From Rickettsia endosymbiont of Bryobia graminum (GTDB lineage: Bacteria > Pseudomonadota > Alphaproteobacteria > Rickettsiales > Rickettsiaceae): a stretch of DNA of 5,281 nt. The DNA is taken from the NCBI GenBank assembly GCA_020881085.1, contig JAJIYR010000183.1, positions 1-5,281 of the forward strand. The letters are read 5' to 3'. The number at the start of each line of letters is the position of its first letter. The first letter of the stretch is position 1. Shown here piece by piece: positions 1 to 5,281 of this stretch. The notes under the pieces are model-generated. The model was not told the DNA's origin. It worked only from the letters and a program-made list of their open reading frames with translations, and made no database searches. The translations under genes were made by a program, and so were the position numbers.

Positions 1-558
1 ATTCTCTTGAATATCTAATACAAATTGTTGATGAGGAGTTAAATTATTGTTAGGATCTAAATAACGTTTTAATGAGCTATTAATAGAATAATTTCCTAAA
101 GAAACGCTTTCGGTTTCTTTAGCTTCAATATGAGTTAATAAAATTGATCCTTTACCTAAATCCTCAATAGATTTATTTGCAGATCCTCCATAACATGACC
201 ATAGATGCACATATAAAGGGCTATTAGGTTCAGCTATATTTTTTAATGTTTCAAACGTTTCTTTGGTTGCTTGTGTATCCCTAAATAGACTAATAGAATG
301 TTGTCCATCTTCTTTACGCCCACCATGACCATTTATATCAATACGAGTATTAGATCCTATTTTTAGATTTTTCTCTTTTAGCGTTTGTTTTAACTGCTCA
401 AGATCTATCAGATCTTTCCCATCACCAACAATTAAGCAATCATCTCGATTCTTAAGAGCTTTTTCTATTTCTGGATCTATGGGAAGATCAGGACCAATTA
501 AAAATAGCGCTTTTAGTTCTTTGATTGTATGTTGTTGTTTATTTTGTTCTTTAGCCAT
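1..558 (-). CDS. Putative clan CD (caspase/clostripain-like) cysteine peptidase domain protein, 3' end outside window
   Basis: The open frame begins with ATG at 558 and runs off the left edge, giving 186 residues without a stop. An in-frame TAG lies about 50 bases upstream with no other ATG between, so the start is well fixed; the Shine-Dalgarno site is weak. I do not recognise the exact protein. It shows the signature arrangement of clan CD peptidases: a hydrophobic strand ending in His-Gly (RIDINGHGG, His78) and, 44 residues later, a second strand ending in Ser-Cys (LYVHLWSCYGG, Cys122). That spacing falls in the range seen in caspases, legumain and clostripain. After the Cys comes a further strand, an acidic-Thr/Ser turn (ILLTHIEAKETES, 139-151) and GNYSINSSLKRYL (155-167), recalling the strand and 'G-aromatic-T/S' segment that follow the Cys in this fold. 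No signal peptide or membrane segment is visible. It sits 55 bases downstream of lptF on the same strand. Peptidase activity and substrate are inference; an inactive or non-proteolytic relative is possible. Confidence 0.85.
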   Translation of the reverse strand, partial: MAKEQNKQQHTIKELKALFLIGPDLPIDPEIEKALKNRDDCLIVGDGKDLIDLEQLKQTLKEKNLKIGSNTRIDINGHGGRKEDGQHSISLFRDTQATKETFETLKNIAEPNSPLYVHLWSCYGGSANKSIEDLGKGSILLTHIEAKETESVSLGNYSINSSLKRYLDPNNNLTPHQQFVLDIQEN

Positions 559-572
559 AAAATCTTTAAGTA

Positions 573-602
573 TTAATAATTCTATAAATAATACACTGTT
601 AA
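573..602 (-). promoter_or_regulatory. Possible promoter of the clan CD-like gene
   Basis: On the minus strand a TTAACA box (602-597, five of six matches to the -35 consensus) is followed after 18 bases by TATTAA (578-573), a weak -10 match. It would start transcription only a few bases before the ATG at 558. In such AT-rich DNA these matches arise easily by chance, and read-through from lptF is an alternative. Confidence 0.25.
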
Positions 603-613
603 GCTAAACGTGG

Positions 614-1693
614 CTATATATTCTTGCGAGAATATAAATAGATACTTAATATAATCGCGCAGGCAACATTAGCATAACAGGCAAAGATATACATTAAGTT
701 TTTAGAGGCATGGTTTTGTAAGGTAAAGTGTAAATAGGTAATAATTATTACTAGAGATACAGTAACTAAAATTTGTTTTGCATGAGATTTTTTATTATAT
801 GGTTGGCGTAAGAAAATAGATAAGGATGCAAGCACTAAGATAAAATTATACATTGGCCAAATTAATCTTTGATGTCCTTCAGCTATTAATTTTATTTTTC
901 TTTGTTGGTCTATTGTATCATCAGGGTTTAATAGCTCATGAATATAATATTCATTAATTTCTCGGCGATTATTTGGTACCCCAGAAGTATCAACTTTGTT
1001 AGTTAATTCTATTACTAGAGATTCAAAATTAAGACTGGTTAAATTATTATTATGATCATATGTTTGTCTTGTACCATGATCTAGCTCAAAAATTGATACA
1101 TTGCTGTATGCTTTAATATTACCTGATTTTGCAAATATAATTGCTTGGTTATCAGCTTTGCGATTATCAAAAATAATTAAACCAAGCATAGTGTTATCGT
1201 CTAATTTACTATCAAAATATATAGTAACATCTTTAGAGATAGGGTTAAATATTTTCTCTGTTATTAGAGTGGAGCTATAATTATTCTTCATAAAATTCAA
1301 GTCTGTTTTAAGCTTATTATAGGATAATGGTAATAAGCTAGCAGAAATATAATAAGAAAATAACGTTATTATAATAGCAATTAGTAAAGCTGGAGTAGCA
1401 AGTCTAAAATTATTTAATCCTAAATTTTGAAGAATAATGATCTGACGTTTTTCACTTAAATGTAGGTAAGTATAGATTATAGATATAGTAGTTGCTAACG
1501 GTGTTAAAATAAATAATAATGAAGGAAGAACTAAAATAACTAAACTAAAAAAATAACCGATTTTTATTCCTTTGTCGATCAGATATAAGAATTTCAATAT
1601 TTGTGTAATCCATACTAGAGTTGTCATTGAAAAAATAATGATTACTAAAGATGGAAGGATATTTTTTATAATGTATCTTTTATATATTAACAT
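614..1693 (-). CDS. lptF: LptF/LptG-family lipopolysaccharide export permease (YjgP/YjgQ family), probably LptF
   Basis: This is an inner-membrane subunit of the LptB2FG ABC exporter, which extracts lipopolysaccharide from the inner membrane and feeds it to the LptC-LptA bridge. The 359 residues match the family's usual length and layout: three N-terminal membrane helices (about 11-32, 47-70, 99-122), a periplasmic beta-jellyroll domain (about 125-270), then three C-terminal helices (about 279-295, 308-325, 333-353). Residues 80-94 (SEKRQIIILQNLGLN) correspond to the cytoplasmic coupling helix that docks on the LptB ATPase. The conserved Glu-x-His-x-Arg...Pro segment entering helix 4 is present (272-280, EGHQRLIWP). 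The ATG at 1693 is preceded by GAAAGAGAG, a fair ribosome binding site. The family is clear; the choice of LptF over LptG rests on overall resemblance and is less certain. The LptB, LptG and LptC genes are not in this window. Confidence 0.9.
   Translation of the reverse strand: MLIYKRYIIKNILPSLVIIIFSMTTLVWITQILKFLYLIDKGIKIGYFFSLVILVLPSLLFILTPLATTISIIYTYLHLSEKRQIIILQNLGLNNFRLATPALLIAIIITLFSYYISASLLPLSYNKLKTDLNFMKNNYSSTLITEKIFNPISKDVTIYFDSKLDDNTMLGLIIFDNRKADNQAIIFAKSGNIKAYSNVSIFELDHGTRQTYDHNNNLTSLNFESLVIELTNKVDTSGVPNNRREINEYYIHELLNPDDTIDQQRKIKLIAEGHQRLIWPMYNFILVLASLSIFLRQPYNKKSHAKQILVTVSLVIIITYLHFTLQNHASKNLMYIFACYANVACAIILSIYLYSRKNI
617..636 (-). other. Perfect hairpin covering the 3' end of lptF
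   Basis: TATATTCT (617-624) and AGAATATA (629-636) form an 8-bp perfect inverted repeat with a 4-base loop. It covers the last codons of lptF and abuts its TAG stop. On the minus strand it is followed by GCCACGTTTAGC, not a run of T, so it is not a canonical intrinsic terminator. It might protect the transcript's 3' end, weakly attenuate read-through, or be chance in AT-rich DNA. Confidence 0.4.
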
Positions 1694-1696
1694 TGG

Positions 1697-1705
1697 CTCT
1701 CTTTC
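1697..1705 (-). promoter_or_regulatory. Ribosome binding site of lptF
   Basis: GAAAGAGAG on the minus strand ends 3 bases before the ATG at 1693. It is the clearest purine-rich Shine-Dalgarno-like stretch among the minus-strand genes and supports this start. Confidence 0.5.
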
Positions 1706-1728
1706 AAAATTCTGCTATGATTAGTAAT

Positions 1729-1749
1729 GTGTACGCAGATTTGGTACAC
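1729..1749. repeat. Inverted repeat GTGTAC-N9-GTACAC
   Basis: The two 6-base arms are exact reverse complements around GCAGATTTG. It lies 36-56 bases upstream of the lptF start, so it could be an RNA hairpin in the leader, a dimeric protein-binding site, or part of a palindromic repeat. The arms are richer in G and C than their surroundings, which makes chance somewhat less likely. Confidence 0.45.
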
Positions 1750-1832
1750 GGGTTCTTCTATACATTTAGTATGTTTTAAACCATGTCTTCAGTTTCTCCT
1801 TCAAATCACCAAGTAGTAGTGAGTTTTGAAAG

Positions 1833-1848
1833 ATTGCTATTAAGCAAT
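1833..1848 (-). terminator. Weak hairpin just after the nadK stop
   Basis: ATTGCT (1833-1838) and AGCAAT (1843-1848) pair around a 4-base loop, starting 8 bases past the nadK stop. On the minus strand it is followed by CTTTC, only a poor T-tract. It may act as a weak terminator separating nadK from lptF; the stem is short and AT-rich. Confidence 0.3.
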
Positions 1849-1856
1849 AATTCTAT

Positions 1857-2639
1857 CTAAGTATTAAATTGTTCTTTGATAATTCGATTTTCAAGAGTAT
1901 TTATTTTATCAAATAATAATTTTATACTATGGTTTTTTACTGATTTTATTGATACAGATTTAATATTATTAAACTCTTGAAAATCTGCTGCCACATTTAC
2001 TGGTCTTTTACTATGTTCTAAAATTTCAAATTTTACATTGCTAGAGAATGGTAATAATGCTCCATGCCAACGTCTAGGACGAAATGGGCATATTGGAGTT
2101 AAGCATAATACATTTGATTCAAGAGGTAGAATAGGGCCGCCAGCAGATAAGTTGTAAGCGCTGCTGCCAGCTGGAGTTGCAACCATAGCCCCGTCTGCAA
2201 CTAGCTTTATTCGTTCTATTTGATCAATTTCAATTCTGAACTTAGCAGCTTGGTTAGTTTTACGAAAAATAGATACTTCGTTAATTGCTAGAGCATTATG
2301 TATTTGGCCATCTATAGTTTCCGCCTCCATTTTAAGAGGGTGCAGATGTTCTATTTTAGAACTGTGTAAATTATCTAATAAAGTTTTAGCGGTAATGTTA
2401 TTCATTAAAAAACCAACGCTACCAGAATTAACACCAAAGAAAGGAATGTCTAATTCCATGTAATTATGTATAGCATGTAATAATTCTCCATCTCCTCCTA
2501 CAACAATAATTACTTCTGCTTCAGTTACAGGATAAAATTTATGTATATGTTTTAACTGCTCAATTAATCTTAAAGATTTTGCAGAATTATTATGAATAAG
2601 AGCTAATTTATTTAAACTGATTTTAGTTTTTGACAACAT
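1857..2639 (-). CDS. nadK: NAD kinase
   Basis: The enzyme phosphorylates the 2'-hydroxyl of NAD to give NADP in the cytosol and is the only usual bacterial source of NADP. The 260 residues match the short proteobacterial forms. The GGDG motif (48-51, with the catalytic Asp50) follows a hydrophobic strand. The Asn-Glu pair of the NAD site is at 120-121 (AINEV), and the glycine-rich segment DGAMVATPAGSSAYNLSAGGP spans 149-169. The piece PICPFRPRRWHGALL (182-196) and the C-terminal DRIIKEQF-like end closely recall rickettsial NadK from memory. The ATG at 2639 lies inside the 3' end of the upstream PAP2 gene (28-base overlap) with no clear Shine-Dalgarno site. Translation is therefore probably coupled to that gene. 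No key residue appears to be missing. Confidence 0.97.
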   Translation of the reverse strand: MLSKTKISLNKLALIHNNSAKSLRLIEQLKHIHKFYPVTEAEVIIVVGGDGELLHAIHNYMELDIPFFGVNSGSVGFLMNNITAKTLLDNLHSSKIEHLHPLKMEAETIDGQIHNALAINEVSIFRKTNQAAKFRIEIDQIERIKLVADGAMVATPAGSSAYNLSAGGPILPLESNVLCLTPICPFRPRRWHGALLPFSSNVKFEILEHSKRPVNVAADFQEFNNIKSVSIKSVKNHSIKLLFDKINTLENRIIKEQFNT

Positions 2640-3280
2640 AAATATAATAAATGATTAATGATTAATACTACAAAACAAGAGGCTAATACGTCACTTAAAA
2701 AATGCCCTCCCATTAATATACGACTCATACCAACTGCAGAGCCAAAAAATAATGCCAAGCTATATATTCTAGTAAAAAATACATAGGGTGCAACATAAGC
2801 AAGGTTGCTAAAGCTATATGCCATAGCAGCGTGACCTGATGAAAATGAGCAATTATGTTTACATTCGTTAGTGATTTCAAAAAATTTACTAAATTTTTGT
2901 GTTCCACTAAAGTTAGTAATTTGAATAGGACGTGCTCTTCCAAAATTTTCTTTAAATATGTGATTAACCAATAATCCTGGTCCTATTGCTGTAGAGATAA
3001 CTAAATAAATACTACCGGATAATAATATTTTTTTTAGACTTCGATACCGAATTACTAGATATAATAAATATAACAATAATACGACAATCAACGTTTTAGT
3101 GAGTATAGGGATAATTATAAAGCAAAATTGGACGATGATATTATCACGAGAGAAAAAACTTTCTTGCTCATTATAAAATAGGTTAGAAAAATCTATATCT
3201 ATGTTGGGAAATATTGTAACTAGTAGTAATAATATGCCAGAGATAACAATACTAATATATACTAAACGAGTATTAATCAT
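2612..3280 (-). CDS. PAP2-family membrane phosphatase, possibly LpxE-like lipid phosphatase
   Basis: This 222-residue integral membrane protein carries all three parts of the PAP2 (type 2 phosphatidic acid phosphatase) signature. They are Lys110-x6-Arg117-Pro118 (KENFGRARP), Ser147-Ser-Gly-His150 (SSGH in place of the commoner PSGH), and Ser186-Arg187-x5-His193-x3-Asp197 (SRILMGGHFLSD). His150 and His193 would be the general acid and nucleophile. Six membrane helices are expected (about 5-24, 50-77, 85-108, 151-168, 171-186, 197-216), placing the active site on the periplasmic face. The N-terminal FPNIDIDFSNLFYN (24-37) resembles alphaproteobacterial LpxE or PgpB-like enzymes, so lipid A, phosphatidylglycerol phosphate or undecaprenyl pyrophosphate are all plausible substrates; the sequence does not decide. 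It is the first gene of the leftward group and overlaps nadK by 28 bases. The ATG at 3280 lacks a good Shine-Dalgarno site. Confidence 0.9.
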   Translation of the reverse strand: MINTRLVYISIVISGILLLLVTIFPNIDIDFSNLFYNEQESFFSRDNIIVQFCFIIIPILTKTLIVVLLLYLLYLVIRYRSLKKILLSGSIYLVISTAIGPGLLVNHIFKENFGRARPIQITNFSGTQKFSKFFEITNECKHNCSFSSGHAAMAYSFSNLAYVAPYVFFTRIYSLALFFGSAVGMSRILMGGHFLSDVLASCFVVLIINHLLYLCCQKLKSV

Positions 3281-3328
3281 AGACTCAACGCCAAGAATAA
3301 GTTATAAGATAGTAATATAGATGAGTCT
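3281..3328. repeat. Spaced inverted repeat AGACTCA / TGAGTCT
   Basis: AGACTCA (3281-3287) and TGAGTCT (3322-3328) are exact reverse complements with 34 bases between them. One arm touches the start codon of the PAP2 gene. It could form a leader hairpin or a binding site, but a 7-base match at this distance may be chance. Confidence 0.25.
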
Positions 3329-3350
3329 TATGCTTTGTTGTCCCTAACTG

Positions 3351-3366
3351 ACCTATTTATATAGGT
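3351..3366. repeat. Perfect palindromic hairpin ACCTAT-TTAT-ATAGGT
   Basis: Six-base arms pair around TTAT, followed on the plus strand by TTTTG. It lies between two divergent starts where no transcript should end, so a terminator role is unlikely. An operator, or the centre of a decayed palindromic repeat, fits better. Confidence 0.35.
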
Positions 3367-3400
3367 TTTGCTCGTCGCTTCTAGCATCTGATCTTCTGAA

Positions 3401-3430
3401 TTTACTATAGCCAATATAGAATATTTTATA
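3401..3430 (+). promoter_or_regulatory. Possible rnj promoter
   Basis: TTTACT (3401-3406) could serve as -35 with TTTTAT or TTTATA (3424-3430) as -10 at a spacing of 17-18 bases, placing transcription start about 15-20 bases before the ATG at 3454. Several overlapping A/T-rich alternatives exist, including TATAGAAT at 3415-3422, so the exact boxes are uncertain. Confidence 0.25.
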
Positions 3431-3453
3431 AGAACAATAATATAGCAGATAAT

Positions 3454-5133
3454 ATGTCATTCAACATTAAAAACCATAAAAACGATTTACTATTTTTGCC
3501 ATTAGGTGGAGCAAATGAAATAGGAATTAATGTAAACCTATATCATTATAAGGGTAAATGGATAATGATAGATTGCGGTAGTGGTTTTGCAGATGATTAT
3601 CTACCGGGTGTTGATATGGTAGTTGCTGATGTTAGCTTTATCGAAAAACATAAAAAGGATTTATTATGTTTAATTTTAACTCATGCTCATGAAGACCACT
3701 TAGGGGCCATCCAGTATTTATGGAATAGTTTAGAATGTCCTATATATGCTACAACTTTTACTGCTAATTTTTTAAAAATTAGATTGGCAGAATATGATTT
3801 TGCAAAAAATATCAAAATTCATACAGTGCAGCCAGGATCAAAAATAAATCTTGATCCTTTCCAGTTGGAAATGGTTCCCTTAACCCATTCAGCGCCAGAA
3901 ATGCAAGCAATAATGATTCGAACAGATGCAGGAAATATTTTGCATACTGGTGATTGGAAATTTGATCATGAACCAGTAATAGGTGAAAAAGCCGATGAAA
4001 AACTATTGAAATCATATGGCGAAGAAGGAGTTTTAGCTTTAGTTTGTGATTCAACTAACGTATTTAATGAAGGGGTTTCGGGGTCAGAAGGTAAAGTACG
4101 AGAAAGCCTGGTAGATATTATATCTGGTTGCCCAAAAATGGTAGTTGTGACAACATTTGCTTCAAATTTAGCAAGACTTGATACGTTGATCCATGCTGGC
4201 CAAATGGCTGGAAGAAAAGTTGTGTTAACCGGTAGGAGTTTGCATAGAATTTTGCAAGCTGCTCAAGAAAGTGGTTATTTAAATGATATTCTGCCGTTGA
4301 TAGATGAGCGTGATGTAGCTAGGTTTAGAAGAGAAGAGTTATTAATTATAGCTACTGGATGTCAGGGAGAACCTTTAGCTGCTACTGCTAAAATGGCAAA
4401 TAATAATCACCATAGTATTAAATTAGCTCCAAAAGATACAATTATATTTTCCTCAAAAATTATTCCTGGTAATGAAAAGAAAATATTTAGAATGTTTAAT
4501 ACTTTTGTTAGATTAGGAGTTGAAGTAATAACAGAAAGAGATCATTTTGTGCATGTTTCAGGCCATCCTTCTATTGACGAGCTTAAGAGAATGTATGAGT
4601 TAGTGAGACCTCAAATTTGTGTTCCAGTGCATGGAGAACCAGTGCATATTCATGAGCATGAAAAATTAGCTAAAAGTAATGGTATTAAGCAAGCTGTTGA
4701 GGTGGAAAATGGTAGCTTATTATTACTTGATCCTCATAACTCACGTATTTTAACTAAAGTAGAAACAGGTTATTTGGCAGTTGATGGTAATTATCTTTTA
4801 CCAACAGAATCATCAGTTTTTAGAACTCGTAGGCGTATGCGTGAATCAGGTATAGTAGTTGTATCATTAATAGTAAATAAAAGAGGTACTCTAGGTGCAA
4901 GACCTATATTATCGATGCCTGGTTTACTTGATGCTAACGAAGATACCCAATTAATTAATATTATTAAAGATGGTATTGCAGAAGCCGTAGAAATTCAGGC
5001 AATATCAACAAAGAATAAAACATCCAATGAACAAATTGAGAATGCTGTAAGGTCATTTGTTCGTAAAACTTTAAGACATGAAGTCAATAAAAACCCGATT
5101 ATTATTGTTAATATAGAGAAAATAATAGAATAA
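3454..5133 (+). CDS. rnj: Ribonuclease J (metallo-beta-lactamase / beta-CASP RNase)
   Basis: RNase J is a cytosolic zinc enzyme with 5'-to-3' exonuclease and endonuclease activity that matures rRNA and degrades mRNA; alphaproteobacteria often have it alongside RNase E. The 559 residues are full length. The metallo-beta-lactamase core shows HAHEDH (His77, His79, Asp81, His82), His145 (LTHS) and Asp167 (HTGDWK). The beta-CASP part shows Asp199 (CDSTN), the HVSGH motif (367-371) and VPVHGE with His393. A C-terminal domain of about 110 residues follows. The N-terminal FLPLGGANEIGINVNLY is the typical opening strand of the family. No catalytic residue is missing. The ATG at 3454 has only a weak purine stretch upstream, but the protein aligns to the family from this point. 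It is divergent from the PAP2 gene, and an IS element begins soon after its stop. Confidence 0.97.
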   Translation: MSFNIKNHKNDLLFLPLGGANEIGINVNLYHYKGKWIMIDCGSGFADDYLPGVDMVVADVSFIEKHKKDLLCLILTHAHEDHLGAIQYLWNSLECPIYATTFTANFLKIRLAEYDFAKNIKIHTVQPGSKINLDPFQLEMVPLTHSAPEMQAIMIRTDAGNILHTGDWKFDHEPVIGEKADEKLLKSYGEEGVLALVCDSTNVFNEGVSGSEGKVRESLVDIISGCPKMVVVTTFASNLARLDTLIHAGQMAGRKVVLTGRSLHRILQAAQESGYLNDILPLIDERDVARFRREELLIIATGCQGEPLAATAKMANNNHHSIKLAPKDTIIFSSKIIPGNEKKIFRMFNTFVRLGVEVITERDHFVHVSGHPSIDELKRMYELVRPQICVPVHGEPVHIHEHEKLAKSNGIKQAVEVENGSLLLLDPHNSRILTKVETGYLAVDGNYLLPTESSVFRTRRRMRESGIVVVSLIVNKRGTLGARPILSMPGLLDANEDTQLINIIKDGIAEAVEIQAISTKNKTSNEQIENAVRSFVRKTLRHEVNKNPIIIVNIEKIIE

Positions 5134-5215
5134 TCGTCACTATAATGGTAGCGAAAAACTGGACTACTAAAATTCTAGAATGAGATATAATTTTCAGATA
5201 CAAAAGAGAAATTAT
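5134..5215 (+). other. Gap between rnj and the transposase gene, with no clear rnj terminator
   Basis: The 82 bases hold a short unassigned spacer and then the presumed non-coding left end of the IS element. No strong stem followed by a T-tract is visible after the rnj stop, so rnj transcription may run into the element. Confidence 0.4.
5186..5191 (+). promoter_or_regulatory. Consensus -10 box upstream of the transposase gene
   Basis: TATAAT lies 24 bases before the OrfA ATG, a suitable distance for a -10 element. No good -35 box is seen 16-18 bases upstream. IS3-family elements often supply the -35 only when the two ends are joined in the circular intermediate, which could explain this. Confidence 0.35.
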
Positions 5216-5281
5216 ATGTCCAAAAAAGCAAAACAATATAGTGCGGCAGAAAAAACAAAGATAGTTTTAGAAACAATAAAA
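5216..5281 (+). CDS. IS3-family transposase OrfA (N-terminal 22 residues only)
   Basis: The frame opens with ATG at 5216 after GAGA at 5206-5209, an acceptable ribosome binding site, and stays open to the window end. The visible residues are MSKKAKQYSAAEKTKIVLET followed by IK. A Lys/Arg-rich start followed by YSA-x-x-K-x-K-I-V-L-E is the typical opening of IS3-family OrfA proteins. There it begins the helix-turn-helix DNA-binding domain that recognises the element's ends. In this family OrfA is normally joined to the DDE-type OrfB by a programmed -1 frameshift; neither the rest of OrfA nor OrfB is in view. Intactness cannot be judged. Only 22 residues support the call. Confidence 0.75.
   Translation, partial: MSKKAKQYSAAEKTKIVLETIK

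Larger units (their letters stand above)
1694..1856. other. Intergenic region between nadK and lptF, possible decayed palindromic repeat
   Basis: This 163-bp gap separates two genes read in the same direction and holds no convincing gene. It contains GTGTAC (1729-1734) and GTACAC (1744-1749), a perfect 6-bp inverted repeat with a 9-base spacer, and a second short hairpin next to the nadK stop. On the minus strand one frame reads as two peptide-like pieces split by a stop: SLLLGDLKEKLKTWFKTY, then MYRRTRVPNLRTHY. Another frame reads FEGETED at 1805-1785, which slightly recalls the start of the Rickettsia RPE1 palindromic-element peptide as I remember it. These fragments suggest a degraded repeat, but the match is short. 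Confidence 0.3.
3281..3453. other. Divergent intergenic region between the PAP2 gene and rnj
   Basis: Both flanking genes start here, so promoters in both directions are expected within 173 bp. It holds a 7-bp inverted repeat beside the PAP2 start and a perfect hairpin at 3351-3366. On the minus strand a frame reads NSEDQMLEATSKTYINRSVR and then DNKA before TAA at 3330-3328. On the plus strand the same DNA reads DESYALLSLTDLFI, stop, VLLVASSI, stop. A segment that looks protein-like on both strands and is broken by stops suggests a degraded repeat insertion. No gene is called. Confidence 0.4.
5160..5281 (+). mobile_element. Left part of an IS3-family insertion sequence, cut by the window edge
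   Basis: The OrfA start at 5216 implies an IS3-type element. Left ends in this family usually begin with TG and lie some tens of bases before orfA. TGGACTACTAAAATTCTA from 5160 fits that position and style, but without the right end the inverted repeat cannot be verified and the boundary is a guess. The right end and any target duplication lie outside the window. Confidence 0.5.

Noticed and set aside
1694..1856. A possible tRNA or small RNA gene between nadK and lptF
   Set aside because: No cloverleaf, anticodon arm or T-arm consensus could be found on either strand.
1783..1860. A 25-codon plus-strand frame starting MSSVSPSNHQ
   Set aside because: It has no ribosome binding site, overlaps the nadK stop antisense, and is too short to support as a gene; more likely it is repeat debris.
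2725..2943. A 72-codon minus-strand open frame
   Set aside because: It lies wholly within the PAP2 gene in another frame. That gene has all three catalytic motifs, while this frame shows no recognisable motif.
3351..3370. Hairpin plus short T-run read as an intrinsic terminator
   Set aside because: It sits between two divergent gene starts, so no known transcript would end there, and the stem is only 6 bp and mostly A/T.
3328..3387. A 19-residue minus-strand frame (MLEATSKTYINRSVRDNKA)
   Set aside because: No Shine-Dalgarno site precedes it and it spans the palindrome. It is reported as possible repeat remnant, not as a gene.
3812..4054. An 80-codon minus-strand open frame
   Set aside because: It is antisense to the metallo-beta-lactamase core of RNase J, lacks motifs, and is explained by the coding bias of rnj.

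Overview
This AT-rich window (roughly 30% GC by eye) most likely comes from a member of the Rickettsiaceae: Rickettsia itself or a close relative such as a Megaira- or Torix-type endosymbiont. The main reasons are the strong resemblance, from memory, of the NAD kinase to rickettsial NadK, the short intact housekeeping genes, and an insertion sequence at the right edge. No database search was possible, so the genus is an inference.

Layout. Four genes run leftward on the minus strand, in transcription order: a PAP2-type membrane phosphatase (3280-2612); NAD kinase nadK (2639-1857), whose start lies inside the end of the phosphatase gene; the LPS-export permease lptF (1693-614), after a 163-bp gap; and a gene cut by the left edge (558-1). 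That last gene encodes a protein with the His and Cys blocks of a clan CD (caspase/clostripain-type) cysteine peptidase. To the right, after a 173-bp divergent intergenic region, ribonuclease J (rnj, 3454-5133) reads rightward. The right end of the window is the start of an IS3-family insertion sequence: the first 22 codons of an OrfA transposase from 5216, with a possible left terminus near 5160.

How the genes fit together. PAP2 phosphatase and LptF both concern the cell envelope (lipid phosphate removal and lipopolysaccharide export). NadK makes NADP in the cytosol and is tied to the PAP2 gene only by the overlap. RNase J is a general RNA maturation and decay enzyme. These four are ordinary core genes. 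The clan CD-like protein is the accessory, least explained item and the best candidate for something new, for example a host-directed or regulatory cysteine protease.

The two larger gaps (1694-1856 and 3281-3453) carry short perfect inverted repeats and peptide-like but stop-broken reading frames. They may be decayed palindromic repeats of the kind known from Rickettsia, but this is unproven.
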